The notes: generated by a model from the sequence alone, not told the origin. DNA of 64,000 nt from Silene conica (GCA_029255685.2 CM055317.2:23371001-23435000); one strand, 5' to 3'. Positions 47,998 to 60,906 are shown, numbered from the stretch's first letter. Numbers and translations: made by a program.

Positions 47998-49403
47998 GTA
48001 AGAATATTATTAATATGCCGAAGTTGACTTTTGTGGCTTTGAATGCATTTCCTGTAAAATTTCAAGTGCTTTGCTTTTCGCTTGATGTACTTTGGCATCT
48101 GGTGTAGGCTACATTTCTGGTATGAGTGCTTTTACACGAAAATTGAAATTTTAGCCAATTGAACTTTTAGGATTTAGTTGTTAATGATCCTTATTCCTTG
48201 GTAGTGTATAATTTTTTTGTACTGTCATTTCAACTTACAAGCGGACTTTGGTTAACTTGACTTTTCTTTTAGTTCTACAACTTCGTTTGTGCTTTTGATG
48301 AGTAGTTTGATGGAGTCATGTAGGTAATATTGTTCTCAAGATTGTTGAGTGCATGTTTCTGTTGGTCTGTATGAATGTGTAGTGTTGCTGTTCACTACAT
48401 CACATTTGTGAGTAGTTCCTCTGTGACTCTGTGAGACCTGATGCAGTAGGTTGCATTTGTAAAGATTTGTTGTCTCCTAAAGTTAGATATCATCACATAT
48501 CATCTTAGAGACATCTTTTTCTTGTGTTAAGAACTCCCCCGAAAGCCGAAAATGCACACACATCAAGGATGGTGAATCTTTGAGAACTGCAATTGAAAGA
48601 CGGAAACTGAAACAACATAATCAATAACAAAAGCCACATTCAAAGGCTTATCATGTATTTCTTTCAGGTGGAAAGAAATCTTCATTCAAAAAGAACAGGA
48701 ATTCAAAGATGTTTTACCAAATAAGCTTCTCTTTTCCCTTCTACTTAATACGTGAAATTTCTGTTGAACAAGATTTGAGTCTATAATCTCTCTTACAGCC
48801 CTTTTTTCGGAAATAAGTACATCATTAAAGTAGTATATGTTTCTTGGATTCTTTTGCCAATGCTTGGATAACATAGATTAAGTCACAGATATAGGGATTA
48901 AATAAGGAAATTACTTGTATAAAACAATTAATTACACAACGATTAGTTTAAAACCGGTAGTTAATAGATTTGAGCATTCCTAAGGAAACTACTTATGGTA
49001 CCTTTTATTTATTGGTTTCCCATGAGACTTTCCCATTAAATAATATGAAAATATCAGTTCACCCAGCAAATTATCGCCATTATTCTATATGGCGTTAGAT
49101 AAAGGGAAGTGATGTAATGGTGGCCTAGGATTCCATTAGTGACTTGGGTAACATAACATAACCGGAGCATTGGTGTACCATGAAAAATGTACCATCACTC
49201 TGCTCTGTCTATGTCTCTTATAGAAAATGATCCAGATGTAGCTTTCCGTCATGGGAGATAAGCTCCGCCCCACCCTTAATGTAGGTTAAGAATAATGCGC
49301 CCGTACTTCTGAAATAAAATTGATCAAAGAAAGGTTGCATTGTTTATATCTTAAGTTGCAGATGTCGGATTGCATGTTTAACATTTTATACTTCTATCTG
49401 CAG

Positions 49404-49503
49404 ATTTGGGATTGTAGGAGCGTCGTCTTCAAGGTGAGGAGTATCTTGCCGTTATAGATGTATTTATGGAGGCTCTTTTTACTCGTTGGACTCATGTTAT
49501 TGA
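49404..49503 (+). pseudogene. Captured malic enzyme exon (part 2) in CACTA 2
   Basis: After a TATCTGCAG acceptor, the frame expected from 47997 (Tyr codon split T|AT) continues LGL, then a stop (TAG where CAG for Gln is usual), then ERRLQGEEYLAVIDVFMEAL and FTRWTHVI. Order, phase and sequence all match the malic enzyme segment that follows DPLYLGL. The premature stop and the absence of the rest of the gene show that it is a dead fragment. About 1.4 kb of intron-like or foreign DNA separates the two exons. The right end is approximate. Confidence 0.85.
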
Positions 49504-51079
49504 TTAAAGATTTGTTTAGTTTAAATATATTATGGACTTATTAGTTGTTATGGGTTACAGGTCTTGGATATGTAATTTTTCTTGGTCCCTCAATGTTGAT
49601 TCCGTTGAGTAGTCGAGTAATTGCATTTTGGTCATACGTTGTAAAGCTTTTGGGACTTGTTGCGTGAGTCAGTGAGTACCCTCTTTGATTTGCAGGCTTT
49701 ATGGAAGCGAGACTTACGAACAAGTAACTGTAAATGTGGTGGTTGAATGTCTATCTATTGTCTTTTTTTTGCTGAGATTCTGATATGGACAAACTGAGGT
49801 AGATATGATACTTTGCATAGTAAGATATATAGGATATCATGCTACACATATATACTCCCTCTAATCTATGTTAATTTGACTTATGTTCAGGTTAGACATA
49901 ATACTGTGAGACGTCTGTGATACAGAAATGTGATATTCGGGATTCATATACCAGTAATCTGTTGAAAACGCAGCATCCATAATTTTTCGCCTGTTATGTT
50001 CCAGGTTTCCTGGTTAGTCTTCCTTCACCAGAGCTTACCAATTCAGCTTTTTTATTTGGTTTCTCTTTCGTTATGTGGTCGATGTTTCTTTTCTTATACT
50101 AGAATTTTGGTCTTGTTTTTGTATCATTTAGTTTTATATGTCTGGATACCTTGTTGAAGAGGATCGATCATATAGGGATTCTTCCTTATAACTACTACTT
50201 AAATCTAGTAGTCTGTTTTCTTACGGACTTTGATAAACACCATTTGCTATGTCTGGAAGCACGGATTATCTAAGAGAGCGTAGGGGGGGAGGTGAAGACT
50301 AATTAGAAGCATTCTCTCTGAACAAGAGGGATATGATATGATTAAGATTTAAATTAAGATGGAGCAAGTTGATTCCTTAGTTGCCGTATGAGACTTTTTC
50401 TAATCTTTTTCACGAGCTGTACTTTAGTTTCTGTTTCACATCTTCCAAACCCCATTTGTCTATATGATAAGCGGTTGTGACTTCTTTTGCGTTACACCTG
50501 ACGGAAGCAATATCCTTCACATAACTCTTAAATACGTAAATCCTGAAACAGTTTCTATATAATGTTCCGTCTGATTTCAGGTGCCTCGGATTTTCCATGA
50601 TTCGCTTCTGATTGGCTTGTTTAATTTTCTTATCATTGTGACACTGTCCAATGCAGTTGTGCCGCCGCCATCGCAGGTTAGTATATTTGATCCCTTGAAC
50701 ACTGACAATATCTTGTTTGCGCATGCAATGCAATGTTCTCCTTGTTTTCAGATTTAACATAGTTGTTTGGTTTAATTCTACAGCAATTAATGGAATGAAC
50801 TATGGAGAGTGGAGTATGACTTGCTAAGGAGGCAAAGGAGGAATTTCGCCACTGTCTGTTTTGGATTAATTTATGAAGTTGGAAAGGATAATCTTACGGC
50901 TAAGTACGAATTTGAGAGTGGAGTCGATGAAATATTATTTTTGTTGATACATTGGTTGGTTAAAGTTCGTTTGGTAATTGACTTGAATTGGAATAATCGG
51001 TTAATTGTATAAAGATTATCGTTGTTAGGATTAATATATTGGGCAACGATATTGTAATTTATTTATTTTTATAAAAAAT

Positions 51080-51531
51080 AAAGTTATAGGCATCGGTTTT
51101 TTGGATATATGATGCCCATGGTCTTGAATAGAAATCAGATTTTTTTAAATATCTGTTTCGTGACTAGTATCTTTAGCCACAATAAATTTTGTGGCGGTCA
51201 ATATTTAGCCACGAGAGTTTCTCTTTTGTCACGTTATTATTTCGTGGCCAATAGTATTTAGCCACGATTTTTTTTAATTTGGCCATAATATTAACTTGTG
51301 ACTAAAACAATTTTAGCCACGGGAAAATTGTTTAGCCACGCCATTTTAGTCACGGGAAATTTCGTGGCAAAGTTGCTAATTTTAGCCACGTTGCAGTTTT
51401 TCCCGTGGCTAAAATTTTGCCACGGCCACTTGGGTCACGACTGATTTCCCGTGGCAAAACTGTATAGTCACGGGAATTTAGCACTTGCGCCACGTTTTTA
51501 AACGTGACGCAAGTGCCATTTTGTTGTAGTG
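51080..51531. repeat. CACTA 2 right subterminal zone
   Basis: GTCACGGGAAATT, TTAGCCACG and CGTGGCTAAA repeats in both orientations up to the TTGTTGTAGTG end. A CATCGGTTTTTTGG motif at about 51092 matches the second repeat type on the left. Confidence 0.75.
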
Positions 51532-51534
51532 CAT

Positions 51535-52369
51535 ATTATCTCTGAAGGTATACCAAATTTGGTGAATATATTGCGCTTAATAAAAGAGATGACCTGTGCT
51601 TCGGTGGTCTGGGTGAATGATTCTGCGTCGATCCACTTAGAAAAGTAGTCTGTCATGGCTAGCATGTACAGCTCGTTTCCTGGTGCTCTGGGGAGGGGTC
51701 CCTCGATGTCCATCCCCCACTTCATAAAAGGCCACGGGGATATGACCGGGTGCAGGGGTTCTGCTGGTTGGTGATTGACAGATGCGTGCCTTTGACAGGC
51801 GTCACACTTTCTTGCATACTCCTTTGCATCATTGCGCATTGTAGGCTAGAAGTATCCCATTCTGAGGGCTCTGTTGGACAGGCTTCTTCCCCCTGCATGA
51901 CTTCCACAGTCTCCGCTGTGGAGGTCATGTAAGACTGTCTGTGCCTCAGTCTGGTCGAGGCAACGCAGATATGGTCCTGCTAATGATTTCCGGAACAAGA
52001 TACCATCAATTAGCCGGAACCTGGAAGCCTTCATCCTGAAACTGCGTGCCTCTTTCTTATTGCTGGGCTGGATATCATGCTGCAACCAGTCCAGGTACGG
52101 CTTTCGCCAATTCTGCTCTGACCCCTGGTCTGGGTTGCTGCTGCAGATAGGTAGTTCCTCTTGGTCTGAATCTGGTCTAGAAATGACTGGTTTGAGAACA
52201 TGGGTGATTGGAATACTGGCTACGTCGGCTGGTTTGAAGGTTGATCCCAGGGTTGTCAGTGCATCTGCTTCTGCGTTCTGTTCCCTGGGTACCTGCTGGA
52301 TGCAGAATTCTGCGAATCTGCCGATTAATTCCTTTGCTACACACAAGTAGGCCGCCAATGTGGGGTACC
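51535..52369 (-). pseudogene. RNase H end and integrase zinc-binding/core region of the Tat element
   Basis: On the minus strand, 52358-51846 carries the RNase H tail (VPREQNAEADALTTLGSTF). 51839-51535 carries CDACQRHASVNHQPAEPLHP and WGMDIEGPLP, the start of the integrase. Domain order and motifs fit Tat-type pol. The region is bounded by CACTA 2 on one side and a Copia LTR on the other. Fossil. Confidence 0.82.
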
Positions 52370-54479
52370 TGTTGGGTTTCTTAAACTCAAAATTAATTTA
52401 GTCATACTAATTATATAATCTCATAATTAAAAGATCTTATTGCATGCATAACTAAAAATAGCCGAAACATCAAAGAGTAAAAACAATCCTTACATTGTTA
52501 ATATTTGGCCAAAAAGGGCACAATCAAAGACACCTTCTTTGATTGTTCTTGAGCTTAATATCAAGGTATGATCCTCCTTAGTCCCCATATTAGAAGACCT
52601 CCAATGAGTTAACACCAAGACACACTCTAAAAATATTTGTGTTTGATTTTACTAGAACCTCACACAAAATAACCTAGTTACGAGTATTATTATCTTACAA
52701 TAATTATACTATAAAATCAACTTAATTGATTGTGATGGAGGAGCAAGTGCACGGTCAAGAAAAGTAGAGAGAAAATTTTATTCTTTCTCTTTCTAAAAAC
52801 CTCATGCAATTTCAAAATGATGAATGAATATGTTGAGAAGAGGAAAACACTCTTTTTCCTTCTCTATGCATTTGGCCGGGTGGGTTATGGTGCCCTATGC
52901 ATGGGCACCAAACCACCACTTGGCATTTCATATAGTAAAATGTTTTTATTTAAATTTTATCATATAAAATGTTAACATAATACAAAATATAATGTGTAAT
53001 GTGACAATGTCACACGAATTGCATATAAACAATAGGTCCAATTCTATCACGTATAAAATTGGACGATTAAAACATTTTATTAGTTTAACTAATTTAAACT
53101 TTAATTTTATAAATAATAATCCTCTATTATTATCTTTATAAATTACATTAAAACATTTCTAATATAAATATATTCAGTCTACCATAATTAGGGATGTCAA
53201 TGGGGTGGGTCTTGGCGGGTCTCGCCCCGCACCCGCCCCACGTGGGGCGGGTGTGGGTAATAATTTGGCGGGTCGTGGGGCGGGGATGGGTTTCAAAAAC
53301 ATCATTCGTCGCGGGTCGCGGGGCGGGTGCGGGTTTCACATGAGACCCGCCCCATACCCACCCCGCCCCACACCCACCCCGCTCGCCCCGCCCCACATGT
53401 CCCCGCCCCGCTTATACCCGCCTAATAAATAATAATATATAAGAATAATAAGATAAATTAAATATAATATAACTTAAAATAATAAAATAAATTAAATCTA
53501 TCCTACCATACTACCCACTTCTCCATGGCCAAACAAGTAAATAAGTAAAATAACCCACTAACCCGGACTACCCACTTCCCCAGTCCAATAAGGCAGTAAA
53601 CAATAATCATTCGTAAATCGTATCACTACAGGTCATTCACTAACTACCCAAATTCCCCTAAATCCCCATTTTCCCAAACTGGTAAAACAAACGGAGCTGA
53701 ACAACTGAAGATGAAGAGTTGAAGAGTTGAAGAGTATTTGTTGTGTAGTTTTGTTTACTTTTCTAGTACTCTGTCATAATTTGGGCTTTCGGCTGCTGTT
53801 TGTGCATGTTTTTGGTGGTATATTTGTATGTAAAACCGTTTTATGGCTCCACGGACTCTAGTTAATTGATGTTGCATTTTGCGAAAACTTATTTGTATAA
53901 GTAGTACGACAAGTATATTTTAGATTAAGGATTTACGTTTCTTGAGGAGATAGGCGGGTCAACCGCGGGTCCCCGCTGGGCGGGGATGGTTTTGAATAAT
54001 TCAACCCGCCGCGGGTCGCGGGGCGGGCGTGGGTGCGCATTAAAAGTTCGCGGGGCGGGCGCGGGTTAACCCCCCTCCGCACCCGCCCCGCCCCATTGAC
54101 ATCCCTAACCATAATGTTTCATAAACATATTAATTTTAGTAATGACAATTCATTCACTAAAATATCACAATTTATAATCATATTATAAACATACTCCATA
54201 TACGAAATATAATCTAGGATCGATATAACTCGTATCAATATACAGTCATATCATTTTCTATTAATAGAGCTGTCCTATAGGTGTGACCTAAAGGGATCGA
54301 CTGATCACCCCTATCATACGACAGTAATGTCAAACTCTAGTAAGCCAATCATTACCGATTAATGTTGATCAGTCGACTATATGAAAAGAATCATCCCATG
54401 AGTATTCTTATTGTAGATTTATCAGTGATTTAAATTCACTGACGTGATCGCACTATTGTTGATGACACATTTCCCAACA
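52370..54479 (-). repeat. 3' LTR of the Copia element
   Basis: It starts TGTTGGGTTTC and ends TTTCCCAACA on +, a TGTTGGG/CCCAACA terminal pair. A hAT-type element of 919 bp lies inside, so the original LTR was about 1.2 kb. Confidence 0.85.
53189..54107. mobile_element. hAT-type non-autonomous element in the Copia LTR
   Basis: An 8-bp duplication ACCATAAT (53181-53188 and 54108-54115) flanks inverted ends TAGGGATGTCAATGGGG...CCCCATTGACATCCCTA. Eight-base duplications mark hAT elements. Both subterminal regions are packed with GCGGGT/ACCCGC-type GC-rich repeats in contrast to the AT-rich centre. No transposase is seen. Confidence 0.9.
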
Positions 54480-55167
54480 ATCTCCCACTTGTCCTCGACA
54501 AGTGTGCGTCACCAATTCTCTTGTCCTATTACATCATCTCCCACTCAATGCAAGGTGTCTTGCAGGTTGTACTTGCATTTGATCATATCTTGAGTAGTTT
54601 TCTCGATCTGGAGATTAACTGATTTGACCGGAATTATCTACCATAGATACCTTCCGAGCGTGGCCACGCATTTGCAGTTAACTTCTCCTCGAGTGGCCCT
54701 GAGATTGATCGTAGAGCAAAAATCAAAGTCACTCTGAAAACTATGCCACCTTGGGCGAACAGTCTCAAGTTAAAGAATTGACTAGCAAGAATACATATAG
54801 TAGCTCTCGCCACGACTAGGCTAATATAAAATTTCCAGAACTCTATAAGCGGTCACAAATGCCCGACAAAGTGCCTCTTGCAGTCTGCCTATCTGATCGA
54901 CTAGTCATCCCTTATGACTCTATGACATTTGAACTTGCCGTCAATCGCCTCACACTCTAGTCGCTTCGAGACGTCACCTCATACAAGCGACTAGGGGCTA
55001 CACTAAGTCTATCCGATTCACTTAATGGGGTTCAAATTGTGTCTACAACCCATCTGGATTTGACAAAGTATATAAATATTAAGTTTTAATGTAAAACATA
55101 AAACTTATAAACAATAAACGCGATTATCATATATGAACAATAGAACTTTTATTTCATATCACATAAT

Positions 55168-56688
55168 CTAATACATTTTTGGCATACGCCTTAAACCCAT
55201 AGACAAAATATGAGAATCATGCTTAGCTTGTGTTAATGCTTTGGTTAAGGGATCAGCAACATTTTCTTCTGTCCCAACCTTGCATATCACAGTTTCCTTT
55301 CTATCTAGAAAATCTCTAATCACATGATATTTTCTAGGTACATGTTTCGATCTACTGCTAGACTTCGGCTCCTTAGCTTGAAAGACAACACCACTATTAT
55401 TACAATAAAGGGTGATAGGTTCTTCGGCCTCGGGCACTACTCTTAGTCCCTCAAGAAACTGCCTAATCCATACTGCCTCTTTTGCAGCTTCACATGCTGC
55501 TATGTACTCTGCTTCCGTTGTAGAATCCGCAACAACTGGCTCTTTAAAGCTCTTCCAACTGACGGCTCCACCATTCAGGATAAAGACGTATCCAGCCTGG
55601 GATTTCATGTCGTCTCTATCTGTTTGGAAGCTTGCATCCGTGTAACCCTTTACACTTAGCTCATCTTCCCCTCCAAACACCAAAAATGAATCCTTAGTTC
55701 TTCTTAAGTACTTAAGGATATTCTTTACAACAATCCAGTGACTCTCACCTGGATTAGCTTGATATCTACTAGTCATACTCAAAGCATGTGAGACATCCGG
55801 ACGAGTGCATACCATGGCATACATGATAGATCCAACTGCGGAAGCATAAGGAATCTCTTTCATGCGTTCAACATCTTTGGGCTCCGTGGGAGATTGAGAT
55901 TTATTCAAGATAATCCCACTTCCCATTGGAAGAAATCCTCTCTTAGAATTTCCCATGCTGAAACGTCGAAGAACCTTATCAATATAAGATTCTTGACTTA
56001 GTGCCAATATCCTTTTGGATCTATTTCTATAGATCCGGATACCTAGTATGCGTTGTGCATTTCCTAAATCCTTCATTTGAAAATGACTTCTCAACCACCC
56101 TTTCACAGAGGATAACATTGGAACATCATTTCCAATAAGTAGTATGTCATCTACATACAGTATTAGGAACACAACCTTGCTCCCACTGAATTTAGTATAT
56201 AAATATGGTTCCTCGACACTTCGAGCAAAACCATTTTTTTTTATAACTTCATTGAAACAATGATTCCAACTCCTGGATGCTTGCTTAAGACCATAAATGG
56301 ATCTCTTAAGCTTGCATACCTTGTTAGGATTTTTAGGATCCAGAAAACCTCCAGGTTGTATCATATATACATCCTCCTTTAAATACCCATTTAAGAAGGC
56401 GGTTTTGACATCCATTTGCCACACTTCATAATCATGAAATGCGACAATCGCTAACATAATCCTAATGGATCTAAGCATAGCAACTGGAGCAAAGGTTTCA
56501 TCATAATGAAGACCTTGAACTTGGGTAAACCCTTTAGCCACTAGCCTAGCTTTATAGACATCATCATGTCCTTCTATGTCATTCTTCACTTTGAAGATCC
56601 ACTTGCACTGAAGAGGTCTCATACCTTCAGTCAAGTCAACCAAGTCCCATACTTGATTTTGAAACATAGAATCCATTTCGGATTTCAT
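55168..56688 (-). pseudogene. Copia reverse transcriptase and RNase H region
   Basis: A long open 506-residue frame with WQMDVKTAFLNGYLKEDVYM, LYVDDILLIGND (catalytic YVDD), YASAVGSIMYAMVCTRPDVS and the RNase H part GYTDASFQTDRDDMKSQAGY then STTEAEYIAACEAAKEAVW. This is the standard Ty1/Copia order. It is part of a fossil element. Confidence 0.9.
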
Positions 56689-56959
56689 GCCTTCTTACCA
56701 TTTTGCGGAGTCGGGACTAGAGATTGCAGCTTTATAAGTGGTAGGCTCATCACTTTCCAAAAGTAATACATCGAGACTACCATCTCCCTCAATTAGTCCA
56801 ACATAACTATCAGGTTGATGTGGAACCCTACTTGACCTACTAGGTTGAATAGGTACCGAAGTAGACGAAGAAGGGACATTTTCGTTCGTCTCGACTTCAG
56901 TTTGTGGCTCTTGGACTTCATTTAATTCGTGAAGTTCAAAATTTCTCTCACTCTGTCTT

Positions 56960-58360
56960 CTAAAAACAAACTCCTTTTTCTAGAAAGATAGCCTCTATAG
57001 ACACAAACACTTTGTTATCTCGAGGTTTATAGAAGTAATATCCACGTGAGGTGGTTGGATAACCAATAAAAGTGCATTTTTCGGATCTCGGAGCTAATTT
57101 GTCATCGGTCTTTACCTTGACATAAGCCTCACATCCCCATATCTTCATATAGGATAATGAAGGAACCTTTCTTCTCCACATCTCATATGGAATCTTTTCG
57201 GTCGCTTTTGTTGGACTAACGTTCAACGATTTGATGGCGGTGAGAATCGCAAATCCCCAAAATGAATGTGGTAAATCAGTTTGACTCATCATAGAACGAA
57301 CCATATCTAATAAAGTTCGATTTCTCCTTTCAGCCACACCATTAAGTTGTGGTGTTCCAGGAGGTGAGATTTGTAATAATATACCACTATCTTTTAAGTG
57401 TGAATCAAATTCACCACTAAGATATTCGCCACCACGATCTGATCGTAGTGCTTTAATTTTCTTGTCAAGTTGGTTTTCTACCTCATTTTGATATTCCTTG
57501 AATTTCATAAAAGCTTCACTTTTATATTTCATTAAGTAGATATACCTATATCTACTCAAATCATCCGTGAAGGTAATGAAGTAGTCATAGTTTCCCCTAG
57601 CGGTGATCGTTAATGGACCACATACATCGGTATGTATGAGTCTAAGTAAATCACTTGCTCTTGTTCCTTTACCACTAAAGGGATTTCGAGTCATTTTGCC
57701 TAGGAGATAAGCCTCGCATACACCATATGATTCATAATCAAATGGCTTAATTATGTTAGTCTTTACTAATATTTTAATGCGATTTTCGTTAATATGACCA
57801 AGTCGACAATGCCAATAAAAGGATTCATTTGGTTCACTTGTTTTTGCTCTTTTAGCTTCTATGTTATAAACATCACGGGATGAGTTCGAAGTTTCTAAAA
57901 CGTAAATTCCATTAATAGAGGTAGCATGGCCAATAACCATGTCATTCTTAGAAATAATACAACAATTGTTCTTAATGGAAAAACTATAACCTTCAATGTC
58001 TAACATTGCAACGGAAATAATGTTCTTAGAAAGCGTCGGTACATAATAACAATTATTTAAATGTAGCTCAAATCCGCTTGGCAAGGCTAGAGTGCAAGTC
58101 CCCTTTGAAGTGGCCGCTACCCGAGCTCCATTTCCAAGTCTGAGATCCATCTCTCCCTTGTCAATCTTCACGGCTCCTCTTATACCTTGTACACGATTAC
58201 AAAGGTGAGAACCACAACCGGTATCCAATACCCAAGTTGAGTTAGAAGTATAATTAATGTCAATAACATAGATTTCAGATAGAGAATTACCTAACGGGAT
58301 AACAAGACCCTCTTGAATATGCCGTAAATAAATCGGACAATTCCTCCTCCAATGGCCCAT
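56960..58360 (-). pseudogene. Copia protease and integrase region
   Basis: The frame includes WVLDTGCGSHLCN (protease), WHCRLGHINENRIKIL (integrase zinc finger start), HTDVCGPL, FITFTDDLSRYRYIYLMK and LRSDRGGEYLSGEFDSHLKD (integrase core with its Asp residues). A zinc knuckle lies just upstream near 58345. It is part of a fossil element. Confidence 0.88.
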
Positions 58361-58696
58361 ATCACAACAATAGTGACATCGACCCTTTTGTGATTTCTTT
58401 CCCTTCCTTTTCTTCTTTGCAAGACTTTTCTTGCTAGAGCTCCCACTAGCTTTATCATAAGCTCTTTCTTTCTAATACAAGGCATCCAACTCTTGATTTA
58501 GCTCATCAATATAAGCCGTATCAAGTAAAGGTCCCTTAGGATATGGGAGGGAAGTAACAAAGTTCACATAGCCATCCGGACCCGTTCCGAAATGAATTTC
58601 TCTAGTAGTATCAAGGTTATTGCGAGTGCAAATATCGTCAAATACATTGTGACAAGAGTCAATAGTAATAGGTGTGATAGGGTTCGAAGAATCCAT
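58291..58696 (-). pseudogene. Copia gag remnant
   Basis: The minus-strand start MDSSNPITPITIDSCHNVFD is followed at the left by a basic stretch and a CCHC-type zinc knuckle ending GHWRRNC. The region is much shorter than a usual Copia gag. Part of the fossil. Confidence 0.6.
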
Positions 58697-59159
58697 TGCG
58701 GTCTCAATAACTACAAAACGGAAGATAAAGGAAAATATTAACGTTTATCATTTTAATTTATTCACTTGTATAAAGAAGTAAAACACTTACTTAATGATCT
58801 CTTACCCAATTAAGTAAATGATCCCGAGACCCAAATACATACTAACTTGGGCACGGTTTAGCCGATACATCCCTCATTAATATGACTCGGTGGATTAACT
58901 CCTTAATCGATTCTACTTTTAGAACTCCCGGTCGATAAAATTACATTAATTTTTATCTTAGCCCGAACTTATTACCACTACAGTGGCTCGAATACTTTCG
59001 TCGAGATCAACCAAATTTCTAGAATGTAATCATATTACCCCACTTCACCAACGTAATAAGGTTTGCACCCCGGTTTACTAGATCTACCAGATCTACAATA
59101 CATAGATCTACTAGCATTCGCCAACATTTAGAAACACATCCAAGTGAATAAATATTGTG

Positions 59160-60906
59160 GGTCACTTTAAATACAAAATTTGACAAATGTTAAAGGATGA
59201 ATGACCAATTTATTGTCCAAAGCTTATTTGGAGCCAATAAAAAATTCCGTAAAACATATTTAAGGAATATTCTCTAATCCATAAGACTGAAAATTGATCA
59301 GCGTTTTATTTCACTTAATCATATCAAGTGATGTACGATTTGTCAACTAAAATAACACATTGTCATAATGTTTAAGAATTGTATAACTGACGCACATTTT
59401 TTCCTCATTTACGCTTTGAACATATCAAACTGTTATTCACGACCAACACGTTTACTAAGAGTATGACTGATGTAAAATAACCGTCTACATCCTCAAACTG
59501 TTACGCACATTTTTTCCTCATTTTTTTTACACAATTACCTCCAGTGCACTATATAGCACAACCGATTTCAGGCCCCAAATTTAAATTTTGATGGACCCTT
59601 TACGGCTACACCGATTTCACGTCCATAGTGCTGATCATGTTCCCCCCGCTTTCCTTCCATCTTTTGTTTTTACATTCAAACAAAGTGTAAGGCAAACTCC
59701 CTGTGAAGACCATCATTGAAAAATGATGATGGGAAGAAAAAGGCGACTACAACAGTCAGTCTACAGAGACACTTTGAAAGAGAGTGGAGGACCAATATCT
59801 TTTTGATCAACTAACTACAGAAGCCGAAATAGGTGGTGGTACAATAATTTGTTATGTTATATCCTACATTCCTAGCCTTTGCTTTATTTCCTGTCAACTT
59901 TCATCATGTGAGGTATACAACAACACTAGCACAGCACTAGATAAGAGGATAACTCATTTTCTTTCTTCGGGTCTCTTTCTCAATCTCCTTCATTGCTAAT
60001 TCCTTGCTACTTATTAAGTAATCAACACACCCTTACCCCTTGGTGCTTTATGTCTTCTGAAACACTCTCGCCATCAACTTCTTTATCATTAACAAGTTAC
60101 GACGTGAATCATCTAAGTTACGGGCTAGGACATGATCATTCACTCTCCCTCCTTCCCTCACCACTCACCCCTAATCTGGACCTATCTCCCATTCCTCACG
60201 CTACCTACTATCTAGCAGTAAACATCACCTATTCTCCATCATGATCGATGGACTTCATACATTTCACAATTTCCACAAACGCGTACTCCCTACTCCTCTC
60301 CATGATTCCTAAGATAGGGATGACCAAATTCATGCTCAATAAAAACATATCCACAGTTTAACATCTTAAGAAAATGATGCATATACTATATAAGTATATA
60401 ACACACCCATTCTCTACAAAGTAGATACAATTCCATAAGAATTTAACCAATTGGCCAAGGGATAATGGCGACAACCACCATCAGAATGACATCAGTCTAA
60501 CAGATAGACATGTTCTCGCTAATGCAAGGTAAGGAAGAGTCGGGTATACGCAGCCATTTAGTTGAAAATACAAGTAAAATGTTTCGCAATTATGAATAAT
60601 GAAAATTGCATAAAATAGATATCACAACACCACACATTAAATATTTCACCGACTTGAGCCTAAGACACCATTGATGAGAATAATACCCATGTCAGCAGAT
60701 ATACACGGATTAAGTAGAACAGGAACAATGCATAAAACAGAACCTTCTTTCGAAAATTGAACACCCAAAATATACAGTAATTAACAAGGCATTGTAGTTA
60801 CCAGTTACCATCTTGACCTCTCGTTAGGGAGTCTCATCTGCAAAGAATTACTGGAAAAGGTCCGCTCATCTACTCCAGCCATTATAAAGTTCTTGAACAA
60901 AAATAA
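59160..60906. other. Intergenic region and 3' flank of the SH4-like gene
   Basis: No convincing gene. Open frames at 59784-59999 and 59993-60244 lack any domain and have ordinary non-coding composition. The right part (about 60780-60906) is probably the 3' UTR of the neighbouring minus-strand gene. Confidence 0.5.

Larger units (their letters stand above)
46381..51079. other. Core of CACTA 2 outside the malic enzyme exons
   Basis: AT-rich DNA that looks intronic. The stretch at 46380-46615 is CT-rich and ends at a possible donor AAG|GTATTA, resembling a captured 5' UTR. An exon-like piece bounded by TTTCAG and GTTAGT lies at about 50580-50680. Short open frames here have no recognised domain. 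Confidence 0.4.
45675..51531. mobile_element. CACTA 2 (En/Spm-type) transposon inside the Tat integrase
   Basis: The ends are CACTACAACAA...TTGTTGTAGTG, with CAT duplicated at 45672-45674 and 51532-51534. Subterminal zones at both ends are packed with GTCACGGGAA, CGTGGCTAA and their complements. The element is 5857 bp. No transposase is recognised, so it is non-autonomous. It carries exon-like fragments of a malic enzyme gene. Its termini and subterminal motifs differ from CACTA 1, so it is another family. Confidence 0.92.
21899..52369 (-). mobile_element. Ty3/Gypsy Tat-type element (minus strand), broken and split by two CACTA transposons
   Basis: Three blocks belong to one old element once the two CACTAs are set aside: 21899-22553, 42089-45671 and 51535-52369. 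The target duplications of the CACTAs show that the blocks were contiguous. The left part looks like the 3' LTR (tentative start TGTGATATGG). Next is an additional frame read on + (42298-44382), then the integrase and RNase H regions read on -. A pol plus an antisense extra frame between pol and the 3' LTR is the Grande-like layout known in Tat elements. The 5' half is absent in the window, where a Copia LTR starts at 52370. It is a fossil with many breaks. Confidence 0.7.
52370..59160 (-). mobile_element. Ty1/Copia element (minus strand), broken
   Basis: The left end is the 3' LTR (52370-54479), with a purine tract on the minus strand just beyond it (ACAAGTGGGAGAT). Pol follows on the minus strand: reverse transcriptase/RNase H at 56688-55168, integrase and protease at 58360-56960, and a zinc knuckle and gag start at 58291-58696. 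A leader-like AT-rich stretch extends to about 59160. I cannot find the 5' LTR, so the right end is a guess. It is a fossil with a few breaks. The lineage within Copia is not settled. Confidence 0.8.

Noticed and set aside
59784-60244. Two small plus-strand frames near the SH4-like gene
   Set aside because: No domain, no codon bias, and no splice or promoter context that would support a gene.
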